Position numbers and translations under genes: made by a program
Source of the DNA: Rhypophila decipiens
Lineage: Eukaryota; Ascomycota; Sordariomycetes; Sordariales; Naviculisporaceae
Length of the DNA: 64,000 nucleotides
NCBI GenBank assembly: GCA_033297075.1
Contig: MU858073.1
Span: 1 to 64,000 of the forward strand
Reading direction: 5' to 3'
In this document: in pieces, positions 10,424-23,078 of the stretch
Numbering within the stretch: position 1 is the stretch's first letter
Layout: the number at the start of each line of letters is the position of its first letter
Notes under the pieces: model-generated
Database searches by the model: none
Told to the model about the DNA's origin: nothing
The model's input: only the letters and a program-made list of their open reading frames with translations

Positions 10424-12356
10424 ATGAGCATGAATCTCCTTATATTATTCCTCACCATCCTGTCACTTCCACTTTCTCACTCAGCAAAACCACCACAACA
10501 TGACAACATCACACAAAGCCTCCCTGGATCCCATAACCATGTCAGAAGCAGCATCACGCCTGCTGCTTCTAGGGCGGATGACAACCAAGAGGCCCAGCTC
10601 ATCGCCGCCCTCGACTATGGAACCTTCAAAGGGTCCTACTCCAAAGAATTCAACATCACATACTACCAAAAGATCCCCTTCGCAGCTCCCCCAACAGGCC
10701 AAAACCGTTTCCGCGCCCCCCAACCACCTCTCAACTTGGCAGCTCTCCATGGCGCCCAATACATCTACAACGCAAGCCAACCATTCGATATGTGTCCCCA
10801 ACGGACTGTAAACGGCTCAGAAGACTGCCTCTACCTGGCGCTCTACTCCCGCCCTTGGTTCCAACATAAAAAGACAAGCCAGTCGTCCCAGTCTCTCCGC
10901 CCAGTAGTGATAGTCTTTTACGGGGGCGGCTTCATCCGCGGCTCAGCATCCTTTTCCACCCTCCCACCATCTGCTTACCCAGCGCTAAACGTCTCCTCGG
11001 AGAATGATCTGGTATTTATATACCCCAACTACCGCACCAACGCGTTTGGGTTCCTCGCAGGGAAGCAAATTATGGATGATTATCCTTTCTCAGACACAAA
11101 TGTGGGCTTACTCGACCAGCGGGCTGCTATTCGCTGGGCAAAGAAGTATGTCGCGCAGTTTGGTGGTGATCCGGATGATATTTCGATCTGGGGGCAGAGT
11201 GCAGGTGGTGGATCTGTGCTTGCGCAGGTTATTGGGGATCACGAGTTTGATCAGCCCGTGGATTCTGTTCAGGGTGGGAAAGAAAAAGGAAAAGGGGGGC
11301 TCTTCAAAGCTCTGACAAGTAGTCCCTACTGGCCCAAGACATACTCGGCCACCAGCCCCGAGGCGCAATGGATCTACGACACGCTTGTTAACCGGACGGT
11401 CTGTGGTGCTCCTACCGAACAACCAGCAAATGCAGTGTTTGACAACAACACTCTCTCATGTCTAAAGTCCCTCCCAGTCCAGTCCATCCTCACCGCAGCG
11501 GAGTACATAGCCTCATCACATACCTACACCACAAGCTCGTACACCTTTGCCCCGGTCATAGACGGACGATTTCTGCCACGGACCTTGACACAAGCCATCT
11601 CAAGCTCGCTTTTTAACAGCGAGACCATCCTAGCGACGTATAACACACATGAAGGAGAAAATTTCCTGCCTCCACTTCTTCTCCACGACGACGATCAACA
11701 AGACCCGCCGGAAGGGTCAGTAGCATTTACCACCTGGCTTACCGGGTTCCTCCCAAATTTAATGACCCAAGACCTCAAGGCTGTGAAGATGATGTACCCA
11801 GAAACAACAACAGAGACAATGGTGAAGAATTCCTCATCTGTCCCTACCGTCAGGGCGGGCTTGATCTACAGGGATGTAGTCCTTGCTTGTCCGGCGTATT
11901 GGCTTACCGGGGCAGCCGCAGCATCCTCCTCCTCCTCCTCAGACGGAGGTGGGTGGCTAGCAGAATACACCATCAGCCCAGCAAAACACGCAAGCGAAGT
12001 AAACTGGGTAAATTCTCACACCATCTCTTCTTCCCCTATTGCCCTATTATCATATCTAATCATGATATACTGACAACAGGTGTGTGTTTCAGTGGAATAC
12101 CCCCAGCCAACAGCAACAAACCAACCCCCTAGTGTATAAAGGCTTCGTGGGGGCCTTTGCTTCCTTCTTTGCAACGGGCGATCCTAACAAGCGGAAATTG
12201 ACTTCCCCCGAGACACCTGGTATTCCAAAGTTGAACGACGACGAAAAGGATGAAGAGTTTGTAATCCAAAGCGATGGTTTCACCACAGCCAAGATCACAT
12301 CTCTAAAGAAACGATGTGATTTCTGGACAAGGCTGGCTCCACGGATCCCGATATGA
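10424..12356 (+). CDS. Secreted type-B carboxylesterase/lipase (alpha/beta hydrolase)
   Basis: Exons 10424-12007 and 12093-12356; 615 aa. The 85-bp intron (gtaaat...tttcag) joins ...ASEVNW to WNTPSQQ in phase 0. An earlier acceptor at 12079 would give an early stop. The N-terminus (MSMNLLILFLTILSL, then PLSHSA) is a clear signal peptide, so the enzyme should be secreted; many Asn-x-Ser/Thr sites fit glycosylation. Family landmarks are YGGGF (oxyanion hole, 167-170), the CPQRTVNGSEDCLYL disulfide/EDCLYL box, GQSAGGG with nucleophile Ser259, the acid in NTHEGEN (Glu410) and His522 in KHASEVNW. The C-terminal FVGAFASFFATGDPN is also typical. It hydrolyses carboxylic esters; the substrate cannot be told from sequence. 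Converges with the BTB gene. Confidence 0.92.
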
Positions 12357-13030
12357 ATACCCGTAGAGCAATTGGCAAAGCAATCTCACGGAAAGTCTAG
12401 TGGGAAACATCTGTGCAGGTAGCCAGCCAACCTCAAAGCAGTAGCCGCTTCCAACTCGCGGAGGGAGGACTCGGATATAAAGGTGATCACAAGTTAAAAG
12501 TCAGAATCAAAGCAACAAGATCAAAAGAAAAAGGTCAAGGCTAGGCCAAAACTAAAGTATCCCATTTTAAAGAAGAATAATGGTATCATATAAAGAGAAC
12601 CAGTTACCCAGTGCCTAATTCCATCTCAGCCATTAGTGTCATCTTTCGCTAACCCCCCAAAACGAGCAAAGTAAATCCGTCGCTGAGCACCTAGGGCTAC
12701 CAGTAACCTTCCCATTAAACACCCAGAAGTACTGAAAACCCCGCTGAAACAGCTCTTAAGAGCTTGAAAGTAGAAATGAAGCCAAGAAATAAAAGGAGAG
12801 AAAAGGAAACCCAGACCCATAGGAAACACACAAACTATCATCCTCCCGTTGACACCTTTCCCCAAAGCCGGAACTCGGACCGGCTAGACGACAAAAGATC
12901 CATCTTTCGATCAATCCACCATGTCCATCCACACTATCTCGTGGTCCGAGTCGTCCCCGTTGTCAACTGGGGGGTTTGCAGGTGGAGCAGGTCTGGCGTC
13001 AAATATCCGGGTAGGCCTAAAGTCAGCTTC
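12357..13030. other. Convergent 3' intergenic region
   Basis: 674 bp between the esterase and BTB genes. Only 3' UTR-like, A-rich sequence; nothing else seen. Confidence 0.55.
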
Positions 13031-15025
13031 TCACCATCTGTGGCCTCCCCGGTAAGGGTGATAGTGATGCGGTGCTCCAACACCCGCTCCGGGCCGGTAA
13101 GGGCTCATCATCGGATCCATACTAGGCGGCGGGAACCAGCCTCTCTCCATGCTGGGCAGCGTGCGTCCGCCAAAGTCCTCCTCCCGTCTCGCCGCCATCT
13201 CCCTCAAGAGCAGAGCCGCAATCTCGGGATGTGCCATCAAGAAATCCTGCGTTTCCGCGGGTGCCTTCCGCCAAGGCTGAAGAAAGCCAACTCTCGCAAA
13301 GATCATCTTCAGCAGGTTATCGTCCTCGGGTAGACCCTCGTAAAGCTTGCGACACATGAATAGCACCTTGGGAACGGCCGCGTCCGAACCAGCCGTCTCC
13401 AGCATATCGATGGCTTTACGTGCAATCTCGCGCTTGAAGTCGTCGAGGAGGAATTTGTTGGCCATGATGTAGACATCTATGTTGAGCTCGTAGATGAGCA
13501 GCCAGGTCCGCAGGTCCTGCCCTGTAATGCGGCCGCCTCCATTAGGGTCGGGGGGAGTGTGGTTGTTGCCGGCGGCACCTGGCGGGGGAGGAGGTGTCAA
13601 GTTTGGCGGCGGCGGAACATGATCGCCTGGTCCCTGGCCATGCCGACGTCTAGGCGGACGGCGCGGGCGGACAGGGCGGGTATGCATATCACGGTCAATA
13701 ACCACCACCCCTGGATGAGGAATCGGGACAGGGGGTGGAGCAGCGCGCGGCGCCTGGCAGTGCCAGCACGGAGGACCGGCGGATGAGAGGCACTGAGGGC
13801 AGTTGCAGTTGGGCCGATGTTGGCCGGGGTGTTTTTGGCGCATGCGCTCCCAGTGACGGTCTTCGCGACGGCGTCGAACCTCTCTACGGCGGCGAGAGAC
13901 AGCACTAATGTCAGACAGGTACGAGCCAGCAGAGTCGTCCGAGTCGGAATCCGCCCCCGTCTCTGCGCCCATATCCTTGCCCTTTCCCTTGTCCCCATCC
14001 TCCACTGTTGTTGCGCCGCATGTCAGTGATGGTTCGTCTGCCTCGTGTAGTGGGCCAAGACTTACCTAGGGCAGAAGCGACGGACTTCGTGGGCTCATAT
14101 TTGCCTTCGTACAGGAATGCAACCAGAAAGTGAAAGATGGCGGGATCCTCCTCCGGGAGGTCCATCGACTGAGAGTCGGACTCGCGGAAACCACCAGGGC
14201 GGAAAGCTCGCTCAAAGTATCTTGACTTTAGGAGGATGTGTTTGTGAACCTGGTTGACATGGCCGATGATTAGTTTCCTACAATAGGAATAAAAATAAGA
14301 GCAAAGTGCACTTTGCGTTGTGAAGTAAATAATAGACGACACTTACATAAAATGTCTCCACGTGGGCTGGTGCGGCCCCCACGCGCAATGGGATAACAGG
14401 TGAACTGTATCGTCTAGATTATTGGTCTGGTTAGCACGAGAGGAGCAGCGATGCAACATGGTGATAAAAGCCATGAAATTGAGTGGTGATGATCTGGCTT
14501 GGATGCATATTGACAGAAAAGGGGGCATGGAACGTTCGATCAGATAGATCCCGATCTCGATAGACGGGAGAGATCTTGGATCGGCAGGGCCGGGGTGGGG
14601 TCCTGCCGACCGATAGACGACGAACAAGCAACGGGAAATGCATCAGGAGGATCCAGGCGACCGAACCCGACCGGCCGAACAGCCGACGGCTTGGACGCTG
14701 CTTTGCTGCGGCTCTGGACGGCAATTGGAAATTCGGAAATAAATAAAATAAGAGCAACTTACCCATCGGACGTCGTGAGCCAGAGATCTTCCTTTGGGTC
14801 AAGTTCTTCCTTGCGATTACTCTCGTGGAGTCCTTTGAGCTGAACCGGAGCCGGCAGGTTAACCGACGGCGCTCTCATGACATCGTTAAGCGTCTCGAGT
14901 GGTCGGCCGCCATGCTGGACGTTCACATTCCGGCTGCGGCTGGGGTTTGCGCTCGAGCTGCTGCTACTGCCCTCCCCGTTCGACTGAAGAGGCCCGTTTC
15001 CTCTGGCACTGCCGGATCCCGACAT
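13031..15025 (-). CDS. BTB/POZ-domain protein with split BTB domain
   Basis: Complement of 14763-15025, 14066-14277 and 13031-14004; 482 aa. The 485-bp intron 1 (gtaagt...tgtag) joins ...LTTSDG to KLIIGHVNQVHKHILLKS, recreating a BTB start (sDgkLiiG...vHKhiLlkSryFeraF). Intron 2 is 61 bp. The BTB core runs from about residue 80 to FLYEGKY near 150. It is then interrupted by about 165 low-complexity residues (159-323): acidic, RRRREVRRRRE, proline runs and a CxxC-x7-CxxC group (Cys227/230/238/241). The alpha-helical remainder resumes at RTWLLIYELNIDVYIMANKF. BTB proteins mediate oligomerisation or act as Cul3 adaptors; no kelch, MATH or zinc-finger partner domain is visible. A small in-frame exon inside intron 1 was considered and rejected. 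Confidence 0.83.
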
Positions 15026-17652
15026 GGCTGGCCTCCGTAGTGAGCTGAAGACGACGAGAAATGAGGATGCAGTTCGGCGGGATGTGCGACAGAGCTAGAT
15101 CGAGTGTGAGTAATATTGAGTTGATGCGTTGGCGCAAACGGGATTGGATCACGGCGACCAGCAAGCTCCTTGCCCTATCGCAATTGGAATCGTTTGGGAT
15201 ACGTAGAATTAATTGGCAAAAAAGTATGGATACCAAGTAACCAGATTCCACAATGTGTCGCAAAGGATGGCGGGGCAGAGAAGAGATGATGGAAAAGAGT
15301 ATTATTGAAGGAGGGGTCCTCGTCTGATGTCGCAAGGCGGCAAAGCAAATACTTCAATGGGCAAGAGACTCAAAGAACAACGTCTTTAAGAGGACGGAGT
15401 TCAATCGGCCGGTGATGAAGTTTGGGGAATTCTCAGAAATGACAAGAAAAAAAAAAGGTCGCAACCCCGGAAGTAAATGGAGGTAGCCGAAAGAGCAGTC
15501 GTCCCGTCCTCGGTCCTCTTGCTGCTTCTTTCCACGCAAAAAGGATCTAGTGCATGGCGGATGTTGTGCGGTAAGTGCGATGGTGCGCGGTGAGATGCAT
15601 GGATGGAATCAATCATTCATGTACTCTGTACATACAGAGAGGCAGTAGTGTACCGACCTGCTGCACGTTTTGTCCAGGATATAGAGCAGGGGGGCCGGGG
15701 CAAACAGATGAGATGGCAGGAGCTGTTGAGGTGAGATCGATGCAAAAGATCTCCAGATTCCCCCCTTCCCCAAAGATGTCACGGCCCGGGTCCTAAGTTC
15801 TTACCTGAGCCAAATTGTCCCGTATCAAAGGGAAGGTGTGGACGGAGGTGGGATGAGGCGCCTTCTCGAGGGGGCGAAAATGATATGGAAGGCGGCGGTC
15901 AAGGGCAGTGTAAAAGCTACCGAGTAAGAAGGATGACAAGTATTAGCGAGGCCAGAGAAGAGAACAGAAGAGGACGAAGCTAGTCTAAGTACAGAAAACC
16001 ACAGGCAGCCACACCTCCTCAACACCAGCCCAGTTCGTCGTCTTGTGGCAGCGAAACGTGCAGGTGACCTTTTTGCTTTCCACAGCATCGTTTTTTGGTT
16101 GCGAATTGCGACTGACCGCGGTCGCCGGCATCTCGCTCGCTCTCAACTCTCTCGCAATAATAGCCGCACTTTTCTGTGAGTGTGAGTGTGTGGCTTGCTT
16201 TATTCTCTCTGCTCTCCTTGCCCGTTTTCTGTTTGCTGCGCTCGGCTGTCTTTGCTCAACACCATCCATCCACTTCTCAGCTTTACTCGGTATCATGCGC
16301 ATGCTTCTACGTGTGGTGGTGGTGTGCTAGACGGGCCGCCAATTCCATGGATGTCTTTTTGTCCGACGCACCATTATTTCGAGAAAGAGGGGTGTGTTTG
16401 TTTGGGTGTGAATATGTAAATACCCATTGGAAGTATCCCGAGTTGTATATGTGGTGGTCGTGGTGTGTATCACCAGCCAACCAGACGGATGGATACATTC
16501 CCCCCATATGGCTATTCTACCTACTTTGTCCGCAGCGTCGATTTCTGCGATTTGAATCAAAAGCTTTTGTCCCTCAACACTTCAAATCTACAAAACGCAG
16601 TAAGACAGGTCACCAAATGCACGATGGCTTGCAACGGAAGGCTGGGCGTCCGCTCGCCTCCCATTATTTCCCCCCTTCTTACTTTGACTTCCCTTGTCTT
16701 CCCTGCATTTGCCGTTTGGTGTCACTTACCTTGGCCCTGGTCTGTTGTTCAAATCCCGCCATGTGTGTTGCCCACCATGACATGATGCCGGATGGGACCG
16801 ATATATTCGAGCGACACTGCAGCAAAGTGACCGAGTGCACACGACCGCGGACCGGAGTCTGGGCATGCGCGGAGTACCTCAGAGAGACGAGAGGACAAGC
16901 CAGCAGCCAGCGGCGGTAACAAGCGACAAGAAAATCATATATATGGATGCCGTGCAAGGGCACTGGATGGCAAGCGACCAACCATTGACAAAGGTGCGTC
17001 GTAGAGGGGGCCGAATGAGGATCGTAGCATGCCATTTTGGAGCTCATCCCTCCTGCAGGACGTTTCCTCTCCAAGAGGACATGTCGACTGTTGCTTTGCA
17101 TCATGCAGACAATGACCGATCCCATTTGAATGATGCAACATCAGGCCTCGCTAGCCGCGGAACGAGCCACGAGCCATCTTCACACAACACCGTACATCTC
17201 GACCGAGCTGCCGCTCTTATTACTCTTCCTCGATAAAAGGGCTTATCCTACCCTAGCTTTTTGCCTCCTCAAGCACGTCACTACCTGGCACTCTGTCTGC
17301 TTACCCGCCACTGGATACGGCGGCTCAACTTTAACTGCGCTGCTTGCCAGATCCAGGCTCCTGTGCGAACAACGCTTTGTGTAACTCTCATCAGCTGCCG
17401 ACATGAGGGGGTAATATCAGTTTGTAAGTACCTAGCTATAAACTTCAAGTGCAATCCCGGCCGATTCGTTATTCGGCCCGCGGCGTGGTCGAATAAACCA
17501 AGGGTCTCCGTGGATTCGGCTTTTCGATAGTAATAGCGTTGGTCACTGGCAGCCACCTCGTAATCACTTGATCGAGGCGCCTGGTAGAAAGCGTATGAGC
17601 TATCCTCGGCTCATCTCTCTGACTGCTCTCTCTATTCATGCCCCAGGAGGGA
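15026..17652. other. 2.6 kb intergenic region, no gene recognised
   Basis: Upstream of the BTB gene and downstream of the helicase gene. It contains pyrimidine-rich and GT-rich stretches (GGTGGTGGTGTG-like near 16310-16330) and several open frames up to 247 codons (16176-16919) that are Cys/Trp/His-rich, lack codon bias and overlap each other in several frames, so I do not call them. No terminal repeats were paired. Confidence 0.45.
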
Positions 17653-20600
17653 CTATTCTTCCTCATACTCGGCCCTCAACTCGAGCTCTGTGACAAGGCA
17701 GATTATTAGTTTAAATCTCAAGAAGAGGTAGGACAAAAGAACAAAACTTACGCCAAAGCCTATTCGCAGAATCACAAATCACCTTGGCCTTTGCAAGCAA
17801 CTTGTCCTTGTATTTCTGCTCATCCCTCGCCTCCAGCCTCACCTTGTTCGGCTGCGCCTGCATCAAGATGGGGAGAAGCTCCTGCGGCTCGGCATTGGCA
17901 ACGGCAGCAACAGTCTTGAAGCCATTGTCCCAGAATATCCTCGCCGTCCGACTCTTGACAAAGGTGATCTTTGCAAGCGCCAACAAGTCCGACCTGGCAC
18001 CGGCCTTCAGCCTGTCCGAGAAGTGGTCCAGAGCAGCAGCCATGGCGCCCCATCCCATCGACTCGCAGAACTTAATCATGCCAGCGGCGAAGCCCTGGCA
18101 GGTTTGCGCCAGGTTCTGGACCATACCGCGAGGCGTGTCGTATTTCTGGGCGACCCGATGAATGGGCACCTCGTTGCAGAGATCTCGAAGCTGGAGCGCC
18201 AGGTAAAACCTGTGGTAGCGCCTCGCCGTCTCCTTCTCTTCTGGTGTGGTCTCTTTCAAGGTGCCTCCGTGGAGCATCTTGTTGACCTGGACGGGCTCGA
18301 GACCGAGGAACTTCATGACCCGCAGACCACTCTCGTCGAGTTGCTCCATCTCGTTCCAGAAGATACGCCAGTTGATAGATACCGTATTCAGGTCCGGGAT
18401 CGGCGTGAACGTGTACAATACGTGCATCTCGCCGTCTAGTACAAACGCTTTCAGCGCGCTCTGGAGTTCGGCATGGATAAAGATGCCATCTTCTGGGTCT
18501 ATCGAGGCTGCAACAATAGCCCGGCCGAGCTTAGTTGCCTCGAAATTATGGTACTGATCCATTGTGATGAACTCCATGTTTTGGAGCTCCACCAGGCTTT
18601 CCTCGACAGTTTGTTGAACCGACAGCGGTTCTTCCGAGAGGTAGAGCATTGTTCTGCTGATGTAGTCGTCGAGAGACTCGCGACTCGTGGCTAGCCTGAT
18701 TGCGATTACTTCCAGCAACGCTCTTCGGATCCGCCGCTTGTCTGAGATCAGGCAGCTGGAGATCTGTGGCAACTCGGCATGCATCAGGTCAACAACGGCC
18801 TCTAAATCGCTCTTTCGACAACAGAGATACGTCTCGCCGACCTCGTCTTTCCCTTTTCTCCCTGCCCTTCCTCGCATTTGGCGGAGCATGGCTGGTCCGA
18901 CGAGGTCACGACCCATCCGAGCATTGTGCAGGATAACACGTCTCGCTGGGAGATTGATCCCGGCGGCAAGCGAACATGTCGCCACGCACACCTTGAGCAC
19001 ACCGGCATCGTATGCGCTTGCGACCAACTCCCGTTCTTCCGTAGTGAGCCCGGCATGATGGAAAGCGACACCAGCAGGGATTGTTATCTCGAGTTTGGGA
19101 TCCAGCCCCGTACTCAGACTCCTCAGTTCTCCTAGCAGGTCGAGCCTTTTCTCCCGAACAACAGGGTCGGCCTCTGCAAGGGGAGGCAATGCCCTACTTA
19201 TCAACACCGCATCAGACTCGCAGCCTGCCCGACTGCTTGAGAACACAAGAACGCCGTATCCTGCCCGAACCGTCTCGTTGGCGAGTGACACAATCACGTT
19301 GGTCACGGGGTCCTGAAGTACCTTGTACTCCGACGATTTGATATACCTCACATGGCGCTGCGCTTCTCGAGGCCCGACGACAGATTGATGTGGTTGTCGG
19401 TTCTTGCTATTGGAGTCAAGCTGCGTGAGTGTCTTCAAAATACTTGCCGTGGTGCCGGCTGGGTAAACCTTGCCCTCGTAGACGAGATGCTCTTCTATCG
19501 GCACAGGCCGGTAATGTGTCTCATATGAATGTCCCCGTAGCCAGTCTTTCAGCAATCTGATATTCTTGGTTGTCATGAATTAGCAGGGCGTCATCCAGCG
19601 TACATGATGTAGCCAGGTTTGGGAAAGGTTGACATACTGTCAAGGTAGCACTCATGCCAACGATTTGAATCTCTTGGCCCAGGCAAAGCAGTTTCGTAGC
19701 CAAAAGTTCGAGCAAATAGCCCCGATAGCCGTCGTCGATCATGTGGCACTCATCGAGAACGACAGCCTTGAGTTTGGAGATGGAGCAATCATCGATGGCA
19801 GCGTTGATCAATGAGTTTGCCTGAACAGCCATCAAAAGGTTAGAACATTCTGGCCACACGAATCTTTCATCGTCGTCTTTGACAACCAACCCACCTTCTC
19901 GATCGTGCAAACTCCAATGTCAAAGTCGTTCCAAGATGCCTTGACCTTACTGCCACCAAAGAAACCCACCACTCTGATGGTGTCTTTATCAGCCCGGGGG
20001 ACCCACAGCTGTTTCTGCTGCTTCTGCTTCTCATCCAGGCCGCTCCCGACAAGCTCCTCTCTAGAAATACCGGCAACGACATTGCGCAACCACCGGACTT
20101 TCTCCTGAACAAGAGCAACATATGGGAGTACCAGCAGGGCCTTGGCATCCCGAGAACCACCGCCGTCCAAGACCCGCTTGAGCATCAAGACATCGGCAAC
20201 AAGTGATTTGCCGCCTCCGGTGGGAGCGCTGTAAACGAGGTTCTTCTCGCCCGTGAGGAGGCCCGGTCCGAGGAGACACTGTTTCTGCCACGGGTATATC
20301 GTTTTTATGCCCAAACCGGCAAAGTTTGCTACAAGTTTGGCTGGGAGCTCATATCTAGGATGTGAAAGTGAGAGCAACGGGTCAATGGTGGAAGTGGGAG
20401 TGGAAGGGAAGGCCTTTCGCTGAGTGTACTCGGACATCCCCCCACCTCCCGAACCGAGATCATCATCTGTGAGCACAATCGGGCTTGCCACGAGCCTGGG
20501 GAGTTCTTTTGTGCCAACAGACTGGCCATGACGAGACGATGCCTGTCGTTTGTTGACAGCCTCATTTTGATGCCCAGATGAGGCAGAAGCTCCAGCCGAG

Positions 20601-20800
20601 ACAGCAGAAGCCACGGAAGCGTCCGAGTCAGTCAGACTCCTCTTGTGACCGGCGAGCGAGGTGGTCTGGTAGGTTTGGTGCTGTTGTTGGAAATGCTGCT
20701 GTTGCTGCAGAGGTCGTCGACGGCCCTGAGCGGACTGCACCGTCGTGGTGTGCCAGATGCCAACCTTGGTGGTATGGTTGGCGTTTACATTGTGTGTCAT
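17653..20800 (-). CDS. HELQ/POLQ-type superfamily 2 DNA helicase, no polymerase domain
   Basis: Complement of 19895-20800, 19638-19820, 17752-19564 and 17653-17687; 978 aa. Intron 1 (gtgggt...ttcag) joins CTIEK to ANSLIN; intron 2 (gtatgt...accaag) joins SATLT to NIRLLKDW; the last intron (gtaagt...cacag) gives the short tail QLELRAEYEEE. Residues 1-140 are Gln/Ser-rich and disordered. Helicase motifs are complete: APTGGGKS (192-199), DECH (about 325-328), GMSATL (357-362), FHHAGL, and QMRGRAGRKG (about 592-601). The C-terminus carries the winged-helix/ratchet-like region of Hel308 proteins. No family A polymerase domain follows, so it is HELQ-like rather than full-length Pol theta. HELQ relatives unwind stalled forks and act in crosslink repair and end joining, in the nucleus. 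The start at 20800 is the first ATG of the exon. Confidence 0.9.
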
Positions 20801-20918
20801 AGTACCTGCCTGTGGTAGGCAGTCGATAGCAGGAAAATGCACTATGGTGAGCCAGGCTCGGCACTTGGAGCAAATGTTACAGCGACGAATACGCCATGAA
20901 ATTAACCAGTTCCCAGAA

Positions 20919-20948
20919 AAAAGAAAGAAAGAAAGAAAGAAAGAAAGA
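20919..20948. repeat. (GAAA)n microsatellite
   Basis: About seven tandem GAAA units directly upstream of the helicase gene (on its template strand the repeat is TTTC). A pyrimidine tract just upstream of a fungal start is common in promoters, so it may lie in the core promoter. Confidence 0.85.
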
Positions 20949-22485
20949 CGTAGCAACAAGAAGAAAAGTAAAAGGAAAGCCAGGCTTTATCTAGCCAATG
21001 CCATGTTATGTTTGTGCTGTTGCAGTCGTCGTGCTGAGGACTGTTAACGTTTTGTGTATTAACGGTCGTGCGGGTTTGAACGGGTGCCTTATTACCGATT
21101 GCTTGGGCAAAGCCTGCCTGCATCATCCCACAGATCACGGCCGTCTTGACCGGACCCACTATTCTAAGTGGAGACCGTCGTTCGAGCCCCTGTCCTGTCC
21201 GATAAGTATCGAAGAAGTTTCCTTAACTTTAATTACGCCCCCCGCTCCTAATAGGCCGCGGGGCAGCCTCAAGCCAGAAGGGTACTCGAGACCCGAGCAG
21301 TACTTTGTGCGTCCTGTTTCGGATGTCGCTCTTATTTTCCTACGGAACACTGTGTACCACACGTTAATAAAGCCGCCAGGGAACGACGACCTCCCGTCGT
21401 CGTCCAGACGTCCAGCCGCCAGGTGCTCGCGCCCTCGACCTCGATCCACGGTTACGATTTGCATTTTGACCTCTACCGCTACAAACTTATATCCGTCGCC
21501 AGAAGACGAGTAATGCACCCACACTCTGCATTTTATCTCGGCGTGCGAGCCAGTGTTGAAATCCATTATAGAGTGAGATGGGATCGCAAGAACTCGGTGT
21601 TCATATCGTGCGTCGTTCTGTTATGCGTGTTTTCAAGTTTTCGGTAGAGAATGGTATCAAACCCTAATTTTAGGTGACTGCCAGCTACGCACATGTACGA
21701 TCGTGCTTGCGTATCGTACGTACCGTGAGTTGGGTGACTGGTCATGACAAGGCATCGGGCTGATGGTAGATGGTATTAAGGTTCAAAGGCTTTGGACGGG
21801 GGACCCTGTGATCAATCATATACCATGATGTCTCGAGGCCCGGCGTGAGTTACGGTGTAGATCTTGAAATCGGATTAACGATAAAAAAGAGCTTCATTTT
21901 CCCAATGCTCCGAGTTTATGGGATTCGTCTCACATGTGCGCCGAACATCATCCAGACGGAGGTTGCTCGGCATTGCGATGTGCCACGACCGGGTATCTTT
22001 CTGTCGCTTGGAAAAAGGGAAAGATGGGCGTGGTAAGTTTCACACAACTCCACAGTCACGATTTTTCCTGGGGTAAGAGCGTGACATTTTCGTCATCTTG
22101 CACCTCCCACTGCAGTACGATGCATGAGTTTGTTAGATGAGTCGGGATAGTTTGGACCATATCTTGCTGAATATTTTGACGTCTCATCCTCTATAAATTG
22201 AGTCTATCCAGACTTGGAGAATGAGATATTCGACCGAAAATGAATGAACATGTATAGTATCAGGAACGCGAGTTAGACTGTCCAATCTGAATAAGGTGCC
22301 GCTTGCCCACAGTTGAGAGGGAACAACAGGATTGTGTCAAACCGACGCTGGAGCGAGCGTGGTTTGGGTTGTCTGACTGCATGGAAAATACCGCGTATGA
22401 TACACCATCTCCATATAAGTAAATTTGGTGTACATGTTCGAGAGCAATGATGCTCATCTTGCAGCCATGATTGCTATCAATTCGA

Positions 22486-23078
22486 GTAAAACTCGACCTC
22501 GAATTCGCTCCTCTGCCTTGGCTTGCAATTGCACTTGTTGAAGTTCTTGGTTTTGGCGAGAGTCGTATGCGGTATGGTACAATGAAACCAGCCCGAACCT
22601 GACGGGAGTAATCCGCGGCACATATACATCCTTACAGGAGTCAATACATGGCCGGCCTGCATGTGAGAAGTGGCATCGATATCTGTATCATTACAGACGT
22701 GATTAGGCGAACTAACGGCTTCGTTTACCGGCAATGGTCCACTAAGGGCTGCGAATCCCAAATATCGTGCACTGTAGTCAACGGGATTGTTGGTTTGACA
22801 GTCGAGGTTTCCTGTGGCGTCCCTGAGGCTGAAGCACCAGGACCTAAATCCTACCATGGACCACTTATTCATCAAGGATGTTTAAGGTGTATCCCGCACA
22901 AATTACCGTGCAGCGGATGGATTAAAATAGTGGATGAGGATTGACGATGCCCGAAAACTTTGAGGTGCGAGATACCGAATGTCAAGATGTGTCCACCTGA
23001 ACAGTGGCGACGCTTGCTTTCATCTTGCCCTGGCGGGTACGGAGCAGCCAGCAAACTGGCGATGCCAAGAATCCTCAT
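22486..23078 (-). CDS. Doubtful small secreted-protein gene
   Basis: On the minus strand an ATG at 23078 opens with MRILGIASLLAA, which resembles the start of a signal peptide. Further down, 22486-22875 holds a Cys-containing open frame (DATGNLDCQTNNPVDYSARY ... CNDTDIDATSHMQ ... FHCTIPHT ... CNCKPRQR). Joining them needs at least one intron; donors (gtaccc, gtggac) and acceptors (ggtag, cacag) exist, but I could not choose a model. It may equally be chance. Listed so that it is not lost. Confidence 0.2.

Noticed and set aside
12080..12092. Upstream acceptor (acaacag) for the esterase intron
   Set aside because: Gives a frame that misses the conserved C-terminal region and soon stops; the tttcag acceptor at 12092 continues the family sequence.
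14347..14413. Possible 67-nt exon inside BTB intron 1 (good gtaagt donor and tctag acceptor)
   Set aside because: Including it breaks the reading frame into the next exon, while direct joining of 14763 to 14277 restores a textbook BTB start.
16176..16919. 247-codon plus-strand open frame
   Set aside because: Cys/His/Trp-rich translation and many overlapping frames indicate non-coding sequence.
21120..21200. B-box-like TCGTTCGAGCCCC considered as a tRNA gene
   Set aside because: No cloverleaf, acceptor stem or A box can be paired with it.
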